A program made the position numbers and the translations under genes. Shown here in pieces: positions 57,073 through 64,000 of a stretch of 64,000 bases of DNA. The notes under the pieces are model-generated. The model made no database searches and had not been told where the DNA came from. It saw nothing but the letters and a program-made list of their open reading frames with translations. The stretch covers positions 49,954 through 113,953 of the forward strand of contig NZ_CAJHBR010000008.1 of NCBI RefSeq assembly GCF_904846695.1. The letters are read 5' to 3'. The number at the start of each line of letters is the position of its first letter. The first letter of the stretch is position 1. This DNA is from Psychrobacter urativorans (GTDB lineage Bacteria; Pseudomonadota; Gammaproteobacteria; Pseudomonadales; Moraxellaceae).

Positions 57073-57486
57073 GGTTATACTCAAGTTTTGAAGAATAGGA
57101 TAAAGAGATCGTAAAATCAGAACTCAATTAAGTGTTTTTAGAGTGACTATATTTTAATAGGAGCTTTGCTCAATACCGTAGCTATAAGCAAAATTCCATT
57201 AGGTGTTTTAGGCCTTTATTTAAGGTTTATCTAATTACTACCTAATTACTATCTTATTATTATCTGCTTATGATTTATGCGTTTTTATCGTCTGTTTACT
57301 ACTAGCTTATAGCGTGAATAAAGTAGAAGTGATTATTGTCTGGTGTCATCCGACTGCTTACTAATGGCAATTTATCTCAAAAAACGCTAGTATATCTGCC
57401 AAATTCTAACATTTTTTTGTACAGCTACGAGGCTATAAACCTTCGGGATGTACCAATCATTCAAAAAAGACTATAAAGAGATTATT
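57073..57486. other. Divergent region between anmK and tyrS
   Basis: About 415 bases. The last 70 bases before tyrS form a possible leader with a hairpin at 57419-57453. Promoters for both genes should be here but no strong hexamer pair was found. Confidence 0.4.
57419..57453 (+). promoter_or_regulatory. Possible structured leader of tyrS
   Basis: GTACA and TGTAC at the ends and CGAGG with CCTTCG inside can pair, giving a bulged stem-loop 35-70 bases before the tyrS ATG. It is too small for a T-box and no T run follows directly. A regulatory role is a guess. Confidence 0.25.
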
Positions 57487-58698
57487 ATGACTGACCACTC
57501 ATACACAGTAGAAGAACAGCTTGCCCTTATCCAACGTGGTACTCAAGAGATTTTATCTACCGATGATTTAGTGGCGAAGCTGAAGTTAAATCGTCCTTTA
57601 CGTATTAAAGCCGGTTTCGATCCTACGGCACCTGATCTACATTTGGGTCACACGGTATTGATTAACAAGCTCAAGCATTTCCAAGATTTAGGTCACGAAA
57701 TTTATTTCTTAATCGGCGACTATACCGCCAAGATTGGTGATCCTTCTGGTAAGAATTCTACTCGCCCACCGTTAACCGATGAACAAATCAAAGCCAATGC
57801 TAAGACTTATGCAGAGCAAGTGTTTAAGATTTTAGATAAAGAGAAAACCCGCGTGGTTTTTAACTCAGAATGGTTTAACGATATGTCAGCTGCGGATATG
57901 ATTCAGCTGGCCAGCCAACAAACCGTTTCTCGCATGCTTGAGCGTGACGACTTCTCTAAACGTTATGCCTCACAAACACCTATCTCTATTCACGAGTTCC
58001 TCTATCCGCTAGTGCAAGGCTATGACTCTATCGCTCTGAAGGCTGATGTTGAGCTTGGCGGTACCGATCAGACCTTTAACTTGCTGATGGGTCGCACTTT
58101 GCAGGGCCGTTATGATCAAGAGCAACAAGTTTGTATTACTGTGCCTATCTTAGAAGGCTTAGATGGCGTTAATAAGATGTCTAAATCCTTAGGTAACTAT
58201 GTGGCTATTTATGATGCTCCAGGCACTATGTACCAAAAAATCCTCTCTATGCCAGATACTCTAATCCGTCGTTACTTTGAGTTTTTAAGCTTTAAGCCAA
58301 TGGAAGAAGTGGAAGCCTTGCTAGAAGAGATGGAAAAAGGTCGTAACCCACAAGAAATCAAACGTATTCTCGCTGAAGAGTTAATCGAACGTTTTCATGA
58401 CGCTGATGCTGCTGCCAATGCGCACAAATCTGCAGGTAATGTACTAGCCGATGGCGAATTGCCAGTGGATTTGCCAGAAGTGACTTTAGATTTAGAAGGG
58501 CAAGAGGCGCTATTCATCACTCAGATCTTAAACCAAGCGGGTCTTACCAAAAACAGCTCAGCGGCGAAAGACATGATCAAACGTGGCGCAGTGAAAGTTG
58601 ATGGCGAAGTGGTCGATGGGGGCTTTAGCTTAACCTCGGGACAGACGGCGGTTATCCAAGCTGGCAAGAAAGCTTATGCCAAGGTTACGGTAGGTTAA
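57487..58698 (+). CDS. tyrS: Tyrosine-tRNA ligase
   Basis: This class I synthetase charges tRNA-Tyr. The 403-residue product has the HIGH-type motif [34 protein letters not shown], the KMSKS motif in [12 protein letters not shown] and a C-terminal S4-like RNA-binding domain ([24 protein letters not shown]). It belongs to the TyrRS subtype with C-terminal S4. The ATG at 57487 with AAAGAG upstream is chosen over a longer frame that starts at 57448. Confidence 0.96.
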   Translation: MTDHSYTVEEQLALIQRGTQEILSTDDLVAKLKLNRPLRIKAGFDPTAPDLHLGHTVLINKLKHFQDLGHEIYFLIGDYTAKIGDPSGKNSTRPPLTDEQIKANAKTYAEQVFKILDKEKTRVVFNSEWFNDMSAADMIQLASQQTVSRMLERDDFSKRYASQTPISIHEFLYPLVQGYDSIALKADVELGGTDQTFNLLMGRTLQGRYDQEQQVCITVPILEGLDGVNKMSKSLGNYVAIYDAPGTMYQKILSMPDTLIRRYFEFLSFKPMEEVEALLEEMEKGRNPQEIKRILAEELIERFHDADAAANAHKSAGNVLADGELPVDLPEVTLDLEGQEALFITQILNQAGLTKNSSAAKDMIKRGAVKVDGEVVDGGFSLTSGQTAVIQAGKKAYAKVTVG

Positions 58699-58793
58699 GG
58701 ATGGTATAAGGCTTAGTAAAAATCAGGTCAGCATTGATGCTTGGCCTTTTTTTATCAATAAAAACTAATAATTTTTAAAATTAGGAACTGGTC

Positions 58794-59021
58794 ATGTCTC
58801 AAATCATCCCGCAAGGTATCTACCAGCATTACAAAGGTAATGAATATCAAGTATTGCACACCGCAAAGCACTCAGAGACCGAAGAATCGTTAGTGGTTTA
58901 TCGTTGTCTATACGGTGAGTATGGCGTTTGGGCGCGACCGCTATCGATGTTTGCTGAAACGGTAACGCATGATGGCAAGCAAGTGCCTCGATTTAAGCTG
59001 ATTAAAGCTTTGGCGGACTAG
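58794..59021 (+). CDS. DUF1653 domain protein
   Basis: A 75-residue protein of the DUF1653 family: PQGIYQHYKGNEYQVLHTAKHSETEESLVVYRCLYGEYGVWARPLSMF is the diagnostic pattern. It is a small soluble protein of unknown function. It follows tyrS on the same strand by 95 bases and ends just before the 70-bp repeat copy B. Confidence 0.9.
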   Translation: MSQIIPQGIYQHYKGNEYQVLHTAKHSETEESLVVYRCLYGEYGVWARPLSMFAETVTHDGKQVPRFKLIKALAD

Positions 59022-59059
59022 TTCAAAATAGAAATGTGACTATAAATTCTGATGATTTT

Positions 59060-59129
59060 GTAGGCTGGGTTTTTAACCCAGCATTTTAATATTGCAAAGT
59101 CTGGAAGCGGGGTTAAAAACCCAGCCTAC
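59060..59129. repeat. 70-bp palindromic repeat element, copy B
   Basis: Intact version of the repeat also found at 8344-8413. GTAGGCTGGGTTTTTAACCC starts the left half, and the mirror-image GGGTTAAAAACCCAGCCTAC closes the right half. Each half can form its own hairpin and the ends can pair as a long stem. It lies between convergent DUF1653 and alpha/beta hydrolase genes, where it could also act as transcription terminator. Confidence 0.82.
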
Positions 59130-59152
59130 GCCAACTTTAACAGTTTAAAAGT

Positions 59153-60190
59153 CTAATCATCTAAAAACTCCTTCAAAGCCCGATAAAACCCAACGGGCGC
59201 ATCCATCGGCACCGCATGACCGGATTTAGGTAATAGGTGAGTAGTGGCATTCGGGAGCATATCGGCTAAACGCTGCTGCCATTTTGGCTGGTATAACTGC
59301 GAGCGGCCACCGATCAGTAGGGTAGTTGGAATATCTACCGCTGCTAAAGTATCACGATAGTCAAAGGGCAGTTGTATATAAGCGGCTAGGCAGCGTAGCT
59401 TATGTTGCCAAGTAGCATGAGTCATCAGCGCCACTTGATGGGGAGCGCGGTGGTTAAGTGTCTTCACTACTAATTGCGAATGACGGCGTCCAACAGATAG
59501 CAATGAAAACGCTTGCTCCATCTCTAATAAGCCACTCTTTAAAGCGAAGGGTAAGTGACGAAAGTCATCAGTAGCTAGATAAGGCGCAGTGTCATTAACT
59601 ACCTTATCAAACTTAGCAAATAACTCTGCTTGCCGCACCCAGAATAGTCCACCTTGCCAGTCTGCTTGATTATGGATAATAGGTGCTTGGTCAATATTAA
59701 GGTAACGGCTGACTTTACTAGTACCAAAGCGCCTAAAGTAAGCCCACATCACTAGGGCACCCATTGAAATACCTGCCACAGATACAGTGGCAGCATTATT
59801 TTCTATAGTGATATATTTTAATACTTGCTCGGTATCTTCAGCGTATTGCTCTATAAAGTCAAAGTTTGGCAACGTCAGCGCTGTTGCTAAGCCAAAGCCG
59901 CGAAAGTGTGGCAAATAAAAACGATAGTGGTTGGTTAAGGGCAGAATAAAAGGCAAAAATTGCCGGGTATCCATACCAAAGGCATGCAGCATCAATACGG
60001 GCGTGCCATTGCCAATCACTGAAATCGGTAATGGCGTGCCGTCCACGGCGAGGACATGAATAGTTTGCAATTGATATTGCTTGGCAAGGATAGTAGGCAT
60101 ATTTTCCATTAACTTCGAGGGGATCTCAGCGCTATAGCTGTAGTAAATAGCTTGTGCTTGCTCTGGGTCATTGATACACAGCTGGCTCAT
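59153..60190 (-). CDS. Alpha/beta hydrolase
   Basis: A 345-residue hydrolase-fold protein with the nucleophile elbow VAGISMGALVMW (G-x-S-x-G), an oxyanion region near LMLHAFGMDTRQ and the catalytic His in PKSGHAVPMDAP. Asp in the LIGGRSQLYQP region is less obvious. Extra residues between the strands (about 180-250) probably form the lid. The substrate cannot be inferred. No signal peptide is present. Confidence 0.8.
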   Translation of the reverse strand: MSQLCINDPEQAQAIYYSYSAEIPSKLMENMPTILAKQYQLQTIHVLAVDGTPLPISVIGNGTPVLMLHAFGMDTRQFLPFILPLTNHYRFYLPHFRGFGLATALTLPNFDFIEQYAEDTEQVLKYITIENNAATVSVAGISMGALVMWAYFRRFGTSKVSRYLNIDQAPIIHNQADWQGGLFWVRQAELFAKFDKVVNDTAPYLATDDFRHLPFALKSGLLEMEQAFSLLSVGRRHSQLVVKTLNHRAPHQVALMTHATWQHKLRCLAAYIQLPFDYRDTLAAVDIPTTLLIGGRSQLYQPKWQQRLADMLPNATTHLLPKSGHAVPMDAPVGFYRALKEFLDD

Positions 60191-60381
60191 TATTTTATTA
60201 TTGATGGCTTGTTATAGTAAAAGGGTTAATAATCAAGATTTAGCAAACCTTGCCAAACGGTTATTCGCATCGCGGTTATTTTTATCTGACTTTAACTTAA
60301 AGCAGATTTATAAAATGCTCTATCCGTTAACACAGAACACTAGTGGTCATTATTTTTTAATAAATAAAAGGATATCGAGTG

Positions 60382-61083
60382 ATGAGCAAAGCGACGCTAC
60401 CAAAGCTTGATAACAGTCTTTATCCGCAAGTCTGGGAGCAGCAGACATTCGATAATGCGCAGTCCTTATTAATGGCCATGCTATTAGGTAAGGTTAGCCC
60501 AGATCCTTATCTATTTACTAAGCAGCTACAGGCTAACGATACTTATCAAGAATGGATTACGGCTTCAATATTTGGACGCTATATTCAACACAGTTTTGCT
60601 GCACTCTATGGGCAGTCTGAAGACAGCTTTAATAGGGATATACCCGTATTGTTTCGCAATGAATTAATGCGTCATACGCAGTATTTACCTTTAGAGCAGA
60701 TAGTATTTATGGCAGGTAATATGCCGAAAAAAGCTCGGCAAGAAAGGTTTTTTACTACTACGCTTAATCCAGCTACAGTAATAGTGGGTGCGCAAAAGCT
60801 AAAGCATGATGCTGGCAAGTCGCTAGTAATAAACCGGCAAGCAGTTATTAATCAGATACGAGTGGCTAGTAAGCGAGTATTAGGTTTTCCACTACGCCAT
60901 AACAAGCGCACCAGCGAACGTATACGTAATGAGGTGTTGATTTTAGGTTTTGATGATTTACGATTAGTAGATGAGCACCATATCAGTCATGATATTATGC
61001 ATCACAAAGTCGAACAAGAGACAGCGAGCACAGCAATATTAGCCAATACTGATGTGCTGCTGCGTTGTTATGAGCTGCGTTAA
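60382..61083 (+). CDS. Unrecognised protein, distant ADP-ribosyltransferase-like motif order
   Basis: A 233-residue protein with no family that I can name. AAGGA lies ten bases before the ATG at 60382 (seven before an overlapping GTG at 60379). The first 95 residues are helical, with many aromatic residues. The later part shows IVFMAG (about 106-111), then RFFTTTLNPATVIVGA and ERIRNEVLILGFDDLRLVDEHH. This order resembles the R / STS / ExE core of ADP-ribosyltransferases, with FTTTLNP in the STS place and RNEVLIL near the ExE place. The expected Arg is missing (FMAG instead of YRG), so any such enzyme would be degenerate. It ends directly against the convergent SDR gene. Confidence 0.5.
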   Translation: MSKATLPKLDNSLYPQVWEQQTFDNAQSLLMAMLLGKVSPDPYLFTKQLQANDTYQEWITASIFGRYIQHSFAALYGQSEDSFNRDIPVLFRNELMRHTQYLPLEQIVFMAGNMPKKARQERFFTTTLNPATVIVGAQKLKHDAGKSLVINRQAVINQIRVASKRVLGFPLRHNKRTSERIRNEVLILGFDDLRLVDEHHISHDIMHHKVEQETASTAILANTDVLLRCYELR

Positions 61084-61836
61084 CTAGCTATCATTTTTGG
61101 CAATAGTTAAGCCGTTATAAGTTTGTGCCACTGGCATCACTTCCAAGCGATTGACGTTGATATGAGCCGGAGATTCGATTAGCCATAACAAGATATCGCC
61201 GATATCATCGCCAGTCATATTTTTAAAGCCGCTATAAACTTTAGCTGCCTTGTCATCGTCACCATGATAACGCACATTTGAGAATTCTGTACCAGCGATA
61301 TTACCTGGCTCAAGATTAGTGACTCGCACTTGGGTACCCAATAGATCGGCTCGTAAGTTTAGACTGAACTGCTTTACAAAGGCTTTGGTTGCCCCGTAGA
61401 CGTTCCCACCGTAATAAGGCCAATTGCCAGCTATAGAGCCAACGTTAATGATATAGCCACTATTGCGTTCAACCATCGCTGGCAACACAGCATGAGTAAC
61501 TGCCATTAGACCTTTGACATTAGTATCGACCATTCGTGTCCAATCAGCCAGATCGCTGTTATGAGCAGGCTCAGTACCAAGTGCTAGTCCAGCATTATTA
61601 ACCAGCACGTCAATTTGCTTAAAGTCGGCAGGCAAGTCAGCTAGTATTTTCGGGATAGCCGCAATATCAGTAACATCCATAACCACTGGTAAAAATAACT
61701 CACCCAAATCTTCTGCTAGCGCATTTAGTCTATCTAAGCGTCGAGCACAGCCGATCACTTTATGACCTTTGGCAACTAATAGCTTGGCTAAGGCTTCACC
61801 AAATCCTGCACTTGCACCAGTAATCAAAACATTCAT
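61084..61836 (-). CDS. Short-chain dehydrogenase/reductase (YdfG-like)
   Basis: A 250-residue classical SDR with the nucleotide-binding GASAGFGEALAKLL, NNAGLAL, catalytic Ser in NVGSIAGNWPYYGG and YGATKAF (YxxxK). The form MNVLITGASAGFGEALA ... GNWPYYGGNVYGATKAFV strongly resembles YdfG, the 3-hydroxy acid / L-allo-threonine dehydrogenase that also reduces malonic semialdehyde. Its stop codon touches that of the rightward gene at 60382 with no gap, so no separate terminator exists there. Confidence 0.88.
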   Translation of the reverse strand: MNVLITGASAGFGEALAKLLVAKGHKVIGCARRLDRLNALAEDLGELFLPVVMDVTDIAAIPKILADLPADFKQIDVLVNNAGLALGTEPAHNSDLADWTRMVDTNVKGLMAVTHAVLPAMVERNSGYIINVGSIAGNWPYYGGNVYGATKAFVKQFSLNLRADLLGTQVRVTNLEPGNIAGTEFSNVRYHGDDDKAAKVYSGFKNMTGDDIGDILLWLIESPAHINVNRLEVMPVAQTYNGLTIAKNDS

Positions 61837-62038
61837 ATGTCATCCTTAATTTAGCAGTTTTGCGTTTATTAAATTAGTTTTTATGGAGTTTACCTTGATT
61901 GATTGTGCTGCTATCAACTCAGTTTTTATGCTTTAACGTATAACTTAGCATGTAATTTAGCGAAGTTTGGTTGTTAATATATCCTAAATGCCTACTGTCA
62001 ATAGCTATCCGTCCTATTGAGGACTGACCCTAGCACTA

Positions 62039-62713
62039 CTATTCACCGCCAATCTGTCTAGTACCAAAAATCTTATCACCAGCATCACCAAGTCCTGGGA
62101 TAATATATCCACGTTCATCCAAATGACCGTCTAATGCGGCAGTATAAATAGTCACGTCAGGATGTGCTTCATTGACTAAGCGTACTCCTTCAGGAGCGGC
62201 TACTAGTACTAAAGCTTTGATATTCTTACAACCGTGTTTTTTTAGCATCTCAATAGTAGCAATCATTGAACCGCCAGTCGCTAGCATAGGATCAATAATC
62301 AATGCTGGGCGTTTGTCCATATGGCTAACGAATTTTTCAAAGAAAGGCACTGGTTGTAGGGTTTCTTCATCACGCTGTAGACCGACAACTGATATCTTTG
62401 CCGTTGGTATCAAGTCGAGCACCCCTTCTAACATGCCAAGACCGGCACGTAATATAGGTACTACAGTTACGGTCTTGCCGATAATCTGCTCACCGTCAAT
62501 CTCACCACACCAGCCCTGGATAGGAAAAGTCTCAATCTCGAAGTCACGGCTTGCTTCATAAGCCATCAGGCGAGCAAGCTCTTTGGTCAAAGTACGGAAC
62601 TTATAAGTACTACAGTCCTTTTCACGCATCAAGCTCAGTTTATGGCGTACTAAGGGATGATTGATTACCGTAATATGTAATTTACTATTGGCACCGTTAT
62701 TTAGGTCACTCAT
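62039..62713 (-). CDS. upp: Uracil phosphoribosyltransferase
   Basis: Upp makes UMP from uracil and PRPP in pyrimidine salvage. The 224-residue protein has the PRPP-binding motif [16 protein letters not shown], the uracil-binding end [16 protein letters not shown] and [16 protein letters not shown]. An N-terminal extension of about 12 residues is present. It is divergent from the UDG-like gene with fewer than 70 bases between the starts, so the promoters overlap. No uraA permease is adjacent. Confidence 0.96.
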   Translation of the reverse strand: MSDLNNGANSKLHITVINHPLVRHKLSLMREKDCSTYKFRTLTKELARLMAYEASRDFEIETFPIQGWCGEIDGEQIIGKTVTVVPILRAGLGMLEGVLDLIPTAKISVVGLQRDEETLQPVPFFEKFVSHMDKRPALIIDPMLATGGSMIATIEMLKKHGCKNIKALVLVAAPEGVRLVNEAHPDVTIYTAALDGHLDERGYIIPGLGDAGDKIFGTRQIGGE

Positions 62714-62781
62714 GGATAACTCTCTAGTTTTTGATCGTATGCTATGATAGCAAAAAAACCACTTTTCTGATGGAGAATATC

Positions 62782-63483
62782 ATGACCAAATCATCATTGA
62801 ATAATAACAATGGCAGTAATAATTCTGCTAGTGATGCTACTACTGATTTGAACTTATCAGCAGCACAAATAGAAGACCATCCTTTTGCACCAGTGCTACC
62901 GCCCGATGCTACAGTTATGATGATGGGTACCTTTCCACCCACTAGCGATAAATGGGCTATGAGCTTTCATTATCCTAATTTTTATAATGACATGTGGCGA
63001 ATTTATGGCAAAGTGTTCTTTGACGATGTTAACTACTTTAGAGTAGGGGATGAGAAGCGCTTTGATCCTGAACGTATCCGGGCTTTTCTATTTAAGCGTG
63101 GTATAGCTTCTTGCCCTACAGTCAAACAAGCCATCCGCGAAACTGGCAACGCCTCTGACAAGAACTTAACGGTAGTCACTACTGTTAATCTAGATGAGAT
63201 ATTGCTACAAGTGCCAAAGGTGAGTGCATTATTTACTACTGGTGGTAGGGCCACAGAAGTATTATTGAACTTATTACCGTCACCACCGATCAAGTCCAAA
63301 TATCCCAAGACTAACCAGAGCATTGATTATCCTTACCAATGGCATGATAAAAACGGAGTCACAGACCATGTTAGTGATTTGACTTTATATAGACTGCCTT
63401 CTACTTCACGTGCTTATCCGCTAGCTTTAGACAAAAAAGCAGCCGCTTATAGAACGTTTTTTGAAAAGATAGGTAAGCTATAA
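62782..63483 (+). CDS. Uracil-DNA glycosylase superfamily protein
   Basis: A 233-residue protein of the UDG-like fold: VMMMGTFPPTSDKWAMSFHYPNFYNDMWRIYG is the motif 1 region of a little-studied family. LLTTGG-like ALFTTGGRATEVLL and YRLPSTSRAYPLAL follow, with the LPSTS segment in the position of motif 2 of the superfamily. The first 40 residues are Asn/Ser-rich and probably disordered. The ATG at 62782 has GGAG upstream, which rules out the longer frame. Glycosylase activity and base specificity are inferred. Confidence 0.8.
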   Translation: MTKSSLNNNNGSNNSASDATTDLNLSAAQIEDHPFAPVLPPDATVMMMGTFPPTSDKWAMSFHYPNFYNDMWRIYGKVFFDDVNYFRVGDEKRFDPERIRAFLFKRGIASCPTVKQAIRETGNASDKNLTVVTTVNLDEILLQVPKVSALFTTGGRATEVLLNLLPSPPIKSKYPKTNQSIDYPYQWHDKNGVTDHVSDLTLYRLPSTSRAYPLALDKKAAAYRTFFEKIGKL

Positions 63484-63579
63484 ATAATAAACAAACCCCG
63501 GTCCAAACTCTAAACCCATGATAAGCATCAACTAATAAGAGAATCCTTAGGCGAAGGCAAATTAAATCTTAGACTAAGC

Positions 63580-63607
63580 TTGACCGAGCCTTTAATATGC
63601 GTATAAT
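63580..63607 (+). promoter_or_regulatory. Promoter P1 of the right-edge array
   Basis: TTGACC (63580-63585) and TATAAT (63602-63607), 16 bases apart, with a GC-rich discriminator GCGTCCC. Such a discriminator is typical of stringently controlled stable RNA promoters. Confidence 0.8.
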
Positions 63608-63682
63608 GCGTCCCTGTCGGAACAGAAGAGCGGCTTTATGGGAGTGGTTTACCGCTTAGAATAAAGTTAGCTAAATAACTTC

Positions 63683-63710
63683 TTGACACTCAGATTAAAG
63701 CGTCTATAAT
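63683..63710 (+). promoter_or_regulatory. Promoter P2 of the right-edge array
   Basis: Perfect consensus TTGACA (63683-63688) and TATAAT (63705-63710) with a 16-base spacer, followed by ACGCACC. AT-rich DNA upstream (63660-63680) could act as an UP element. Confidence 0.88.
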
Positions 63711-63804
63711 ACGCACCTCAGCAAGACAAGCGGGAGTAATTAGGAAGTGATAAGTCACTTAATAATTAGCACGTCAATCTACTGAAACGAATTAGAATAA
63801 AGGG

Positions 63805-63832
63805 TTGACAGACTATATAAACATGATATGAT
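63805..63832 (+). promoter_or_regulatory. Promoter P3 of the right-edge array
   Basis: Perfect TTGACA (63805-63810) and TATGAT (63827-63832), 16 bases apart. It has an AT-rich upstream stretch, as P2 does. It is the promoter nearest the presumed 16S leader. Confidence 0.83.
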
Positions 63833-64000
63833 AGTCAGCTCGCTAAACAAGATAAGCAAATGTCTTTGATTGGTTAGTGTAATAATCCTCTACTGGACGA
63901 CAGCAGAGCGATACTATTTAAAAGCATAACTAAAGAACAACTTGTGTGGATTTTTGTTGATTCAGAATGTTAAAAAATAAAGTTGACTATCTTTTCTTTT

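Larger units (their letters stand above)
63484..64000. other. Non-coding front of a probable rRNA operon
   Basis: No gene is seen in these 517 bases. Three strong promoters point rightward, and the final 80 bases (GAACAACTTGTGTGGATTTT and following) look like the leader preceding 16S rRNA. The 16S gene itself would begin outside the window. Confidence 0.6.

Noticed and set aside
57419..57453. T-box riboswitch before tyrS
   Set aside because: T-box leaders are much longer with specifier and antiterminator helices, and are rare in gammaproteobacteria. Only a small bulged hairpin is seen.
60171..60410. A 79-codon rightward frame overlapping the start of the alpha/beta hydrolase and of the orphan gene
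   Set aside because: It overlaps two better frames and has no family resemblance.

Overview
The window reads as a chromosomal segment of a Moraxellaceae gammaproteobacterium, most likely Psychrobacter. The reasons are the low-to-moderate GC content, protein sequences of the Psychrobacter/Acinetobacter type (pheST-ihfA, tatABC beside hisIE, trxA next to rho, an AlmA-type flavin monooxygenase, short BLUF photoreceptors) and the general gene style. The species call is an inference from protein resemblance, not a database match. Coding density is high, nearly all genes are core or conserved accessory genes, and there is no intact insertion sequence, prophage, CRISPR array or tRNA gene that I can see.

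Layout. 1-5.6 kb: a truncated serine-recombinase reading frame at the edge, then thyA (Haemophilus type) convergent with lgt, a MuiA/DUF4139 exported protein, an NRDE protein and rppH. 6-10 kb: OsmC and MAPEG genes, dusC and a UvrD-like helicase. 10-14 kb: tatABC and hisIE, all leftward, plus a hotdog-like protein. 14.5-19.5 kb: a translation cluster, rpmI-rplT and pheS-pheT-ihfA. 20-22 kb: an unknown protein followed by two tandem BLUF blue-light sensors. 22-24.3 kb: two small lipoproteins around a zinc metallopeptidase. 24.7-27 kb: trxA and rho. 27-38 kb: an RluA-family pseudouridine synthase, an AlmA-like monooxygenase, a hydroxyacid dehydrogenase, rapA, tesB, mutY and an RbgA/YlqF GTPase. 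38-46 kb: a very large DUF2339 membrane protein, dienelactone hydrolase, a YcgN-like protein, a DUF4105 protein and corC. 46.7-53 kb: lnt, a membrane-anchored Ala/Pro-rich protein, a POT peptide transporter and an M24 aminopeptidase. 53-63.5 kb: a coiled-coil protein, fabF, anmK, tyrS, DUF1653, an alpha/beta hydrolase, an unrecognised 234-residue protein, an SDR, upp and a UDG-like protein. 63.5-64 kb: three tandem near-consensus sigma-70 promoters that look like the front of an rRNA operon whose 16S gene would lie just outside the window.

How the genes connect. Lipoprotein maturation is represented by both lgt and lnt. Envelope export is covered by tatABC, and several lipoproteins are probable clients of Lgt/Lnt. 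Peptide use is linked by a POT importer followed by an Xaa-Pro aminopeptidase. Nucleotide metabolism and repair include thyA, upp, mutY and a UDG-like gene. RNA metabolism includes rho, rapA, rppH, dusC, a pseudouridine synthase and an RbgA-type GTPase.

The most interesting items are the tandem BLUF locus with its unknown partner and upstream 14-bp minisatellite, a pair of 70-bp palindromic repeat elements about 50 kb apart, the triple promoter array at the right edge, a palindrome containing a TATAAT box upstream of tatA, the long rho leader, and an orphan protein with a faint ADP-ribosyltransferase-like motif order.
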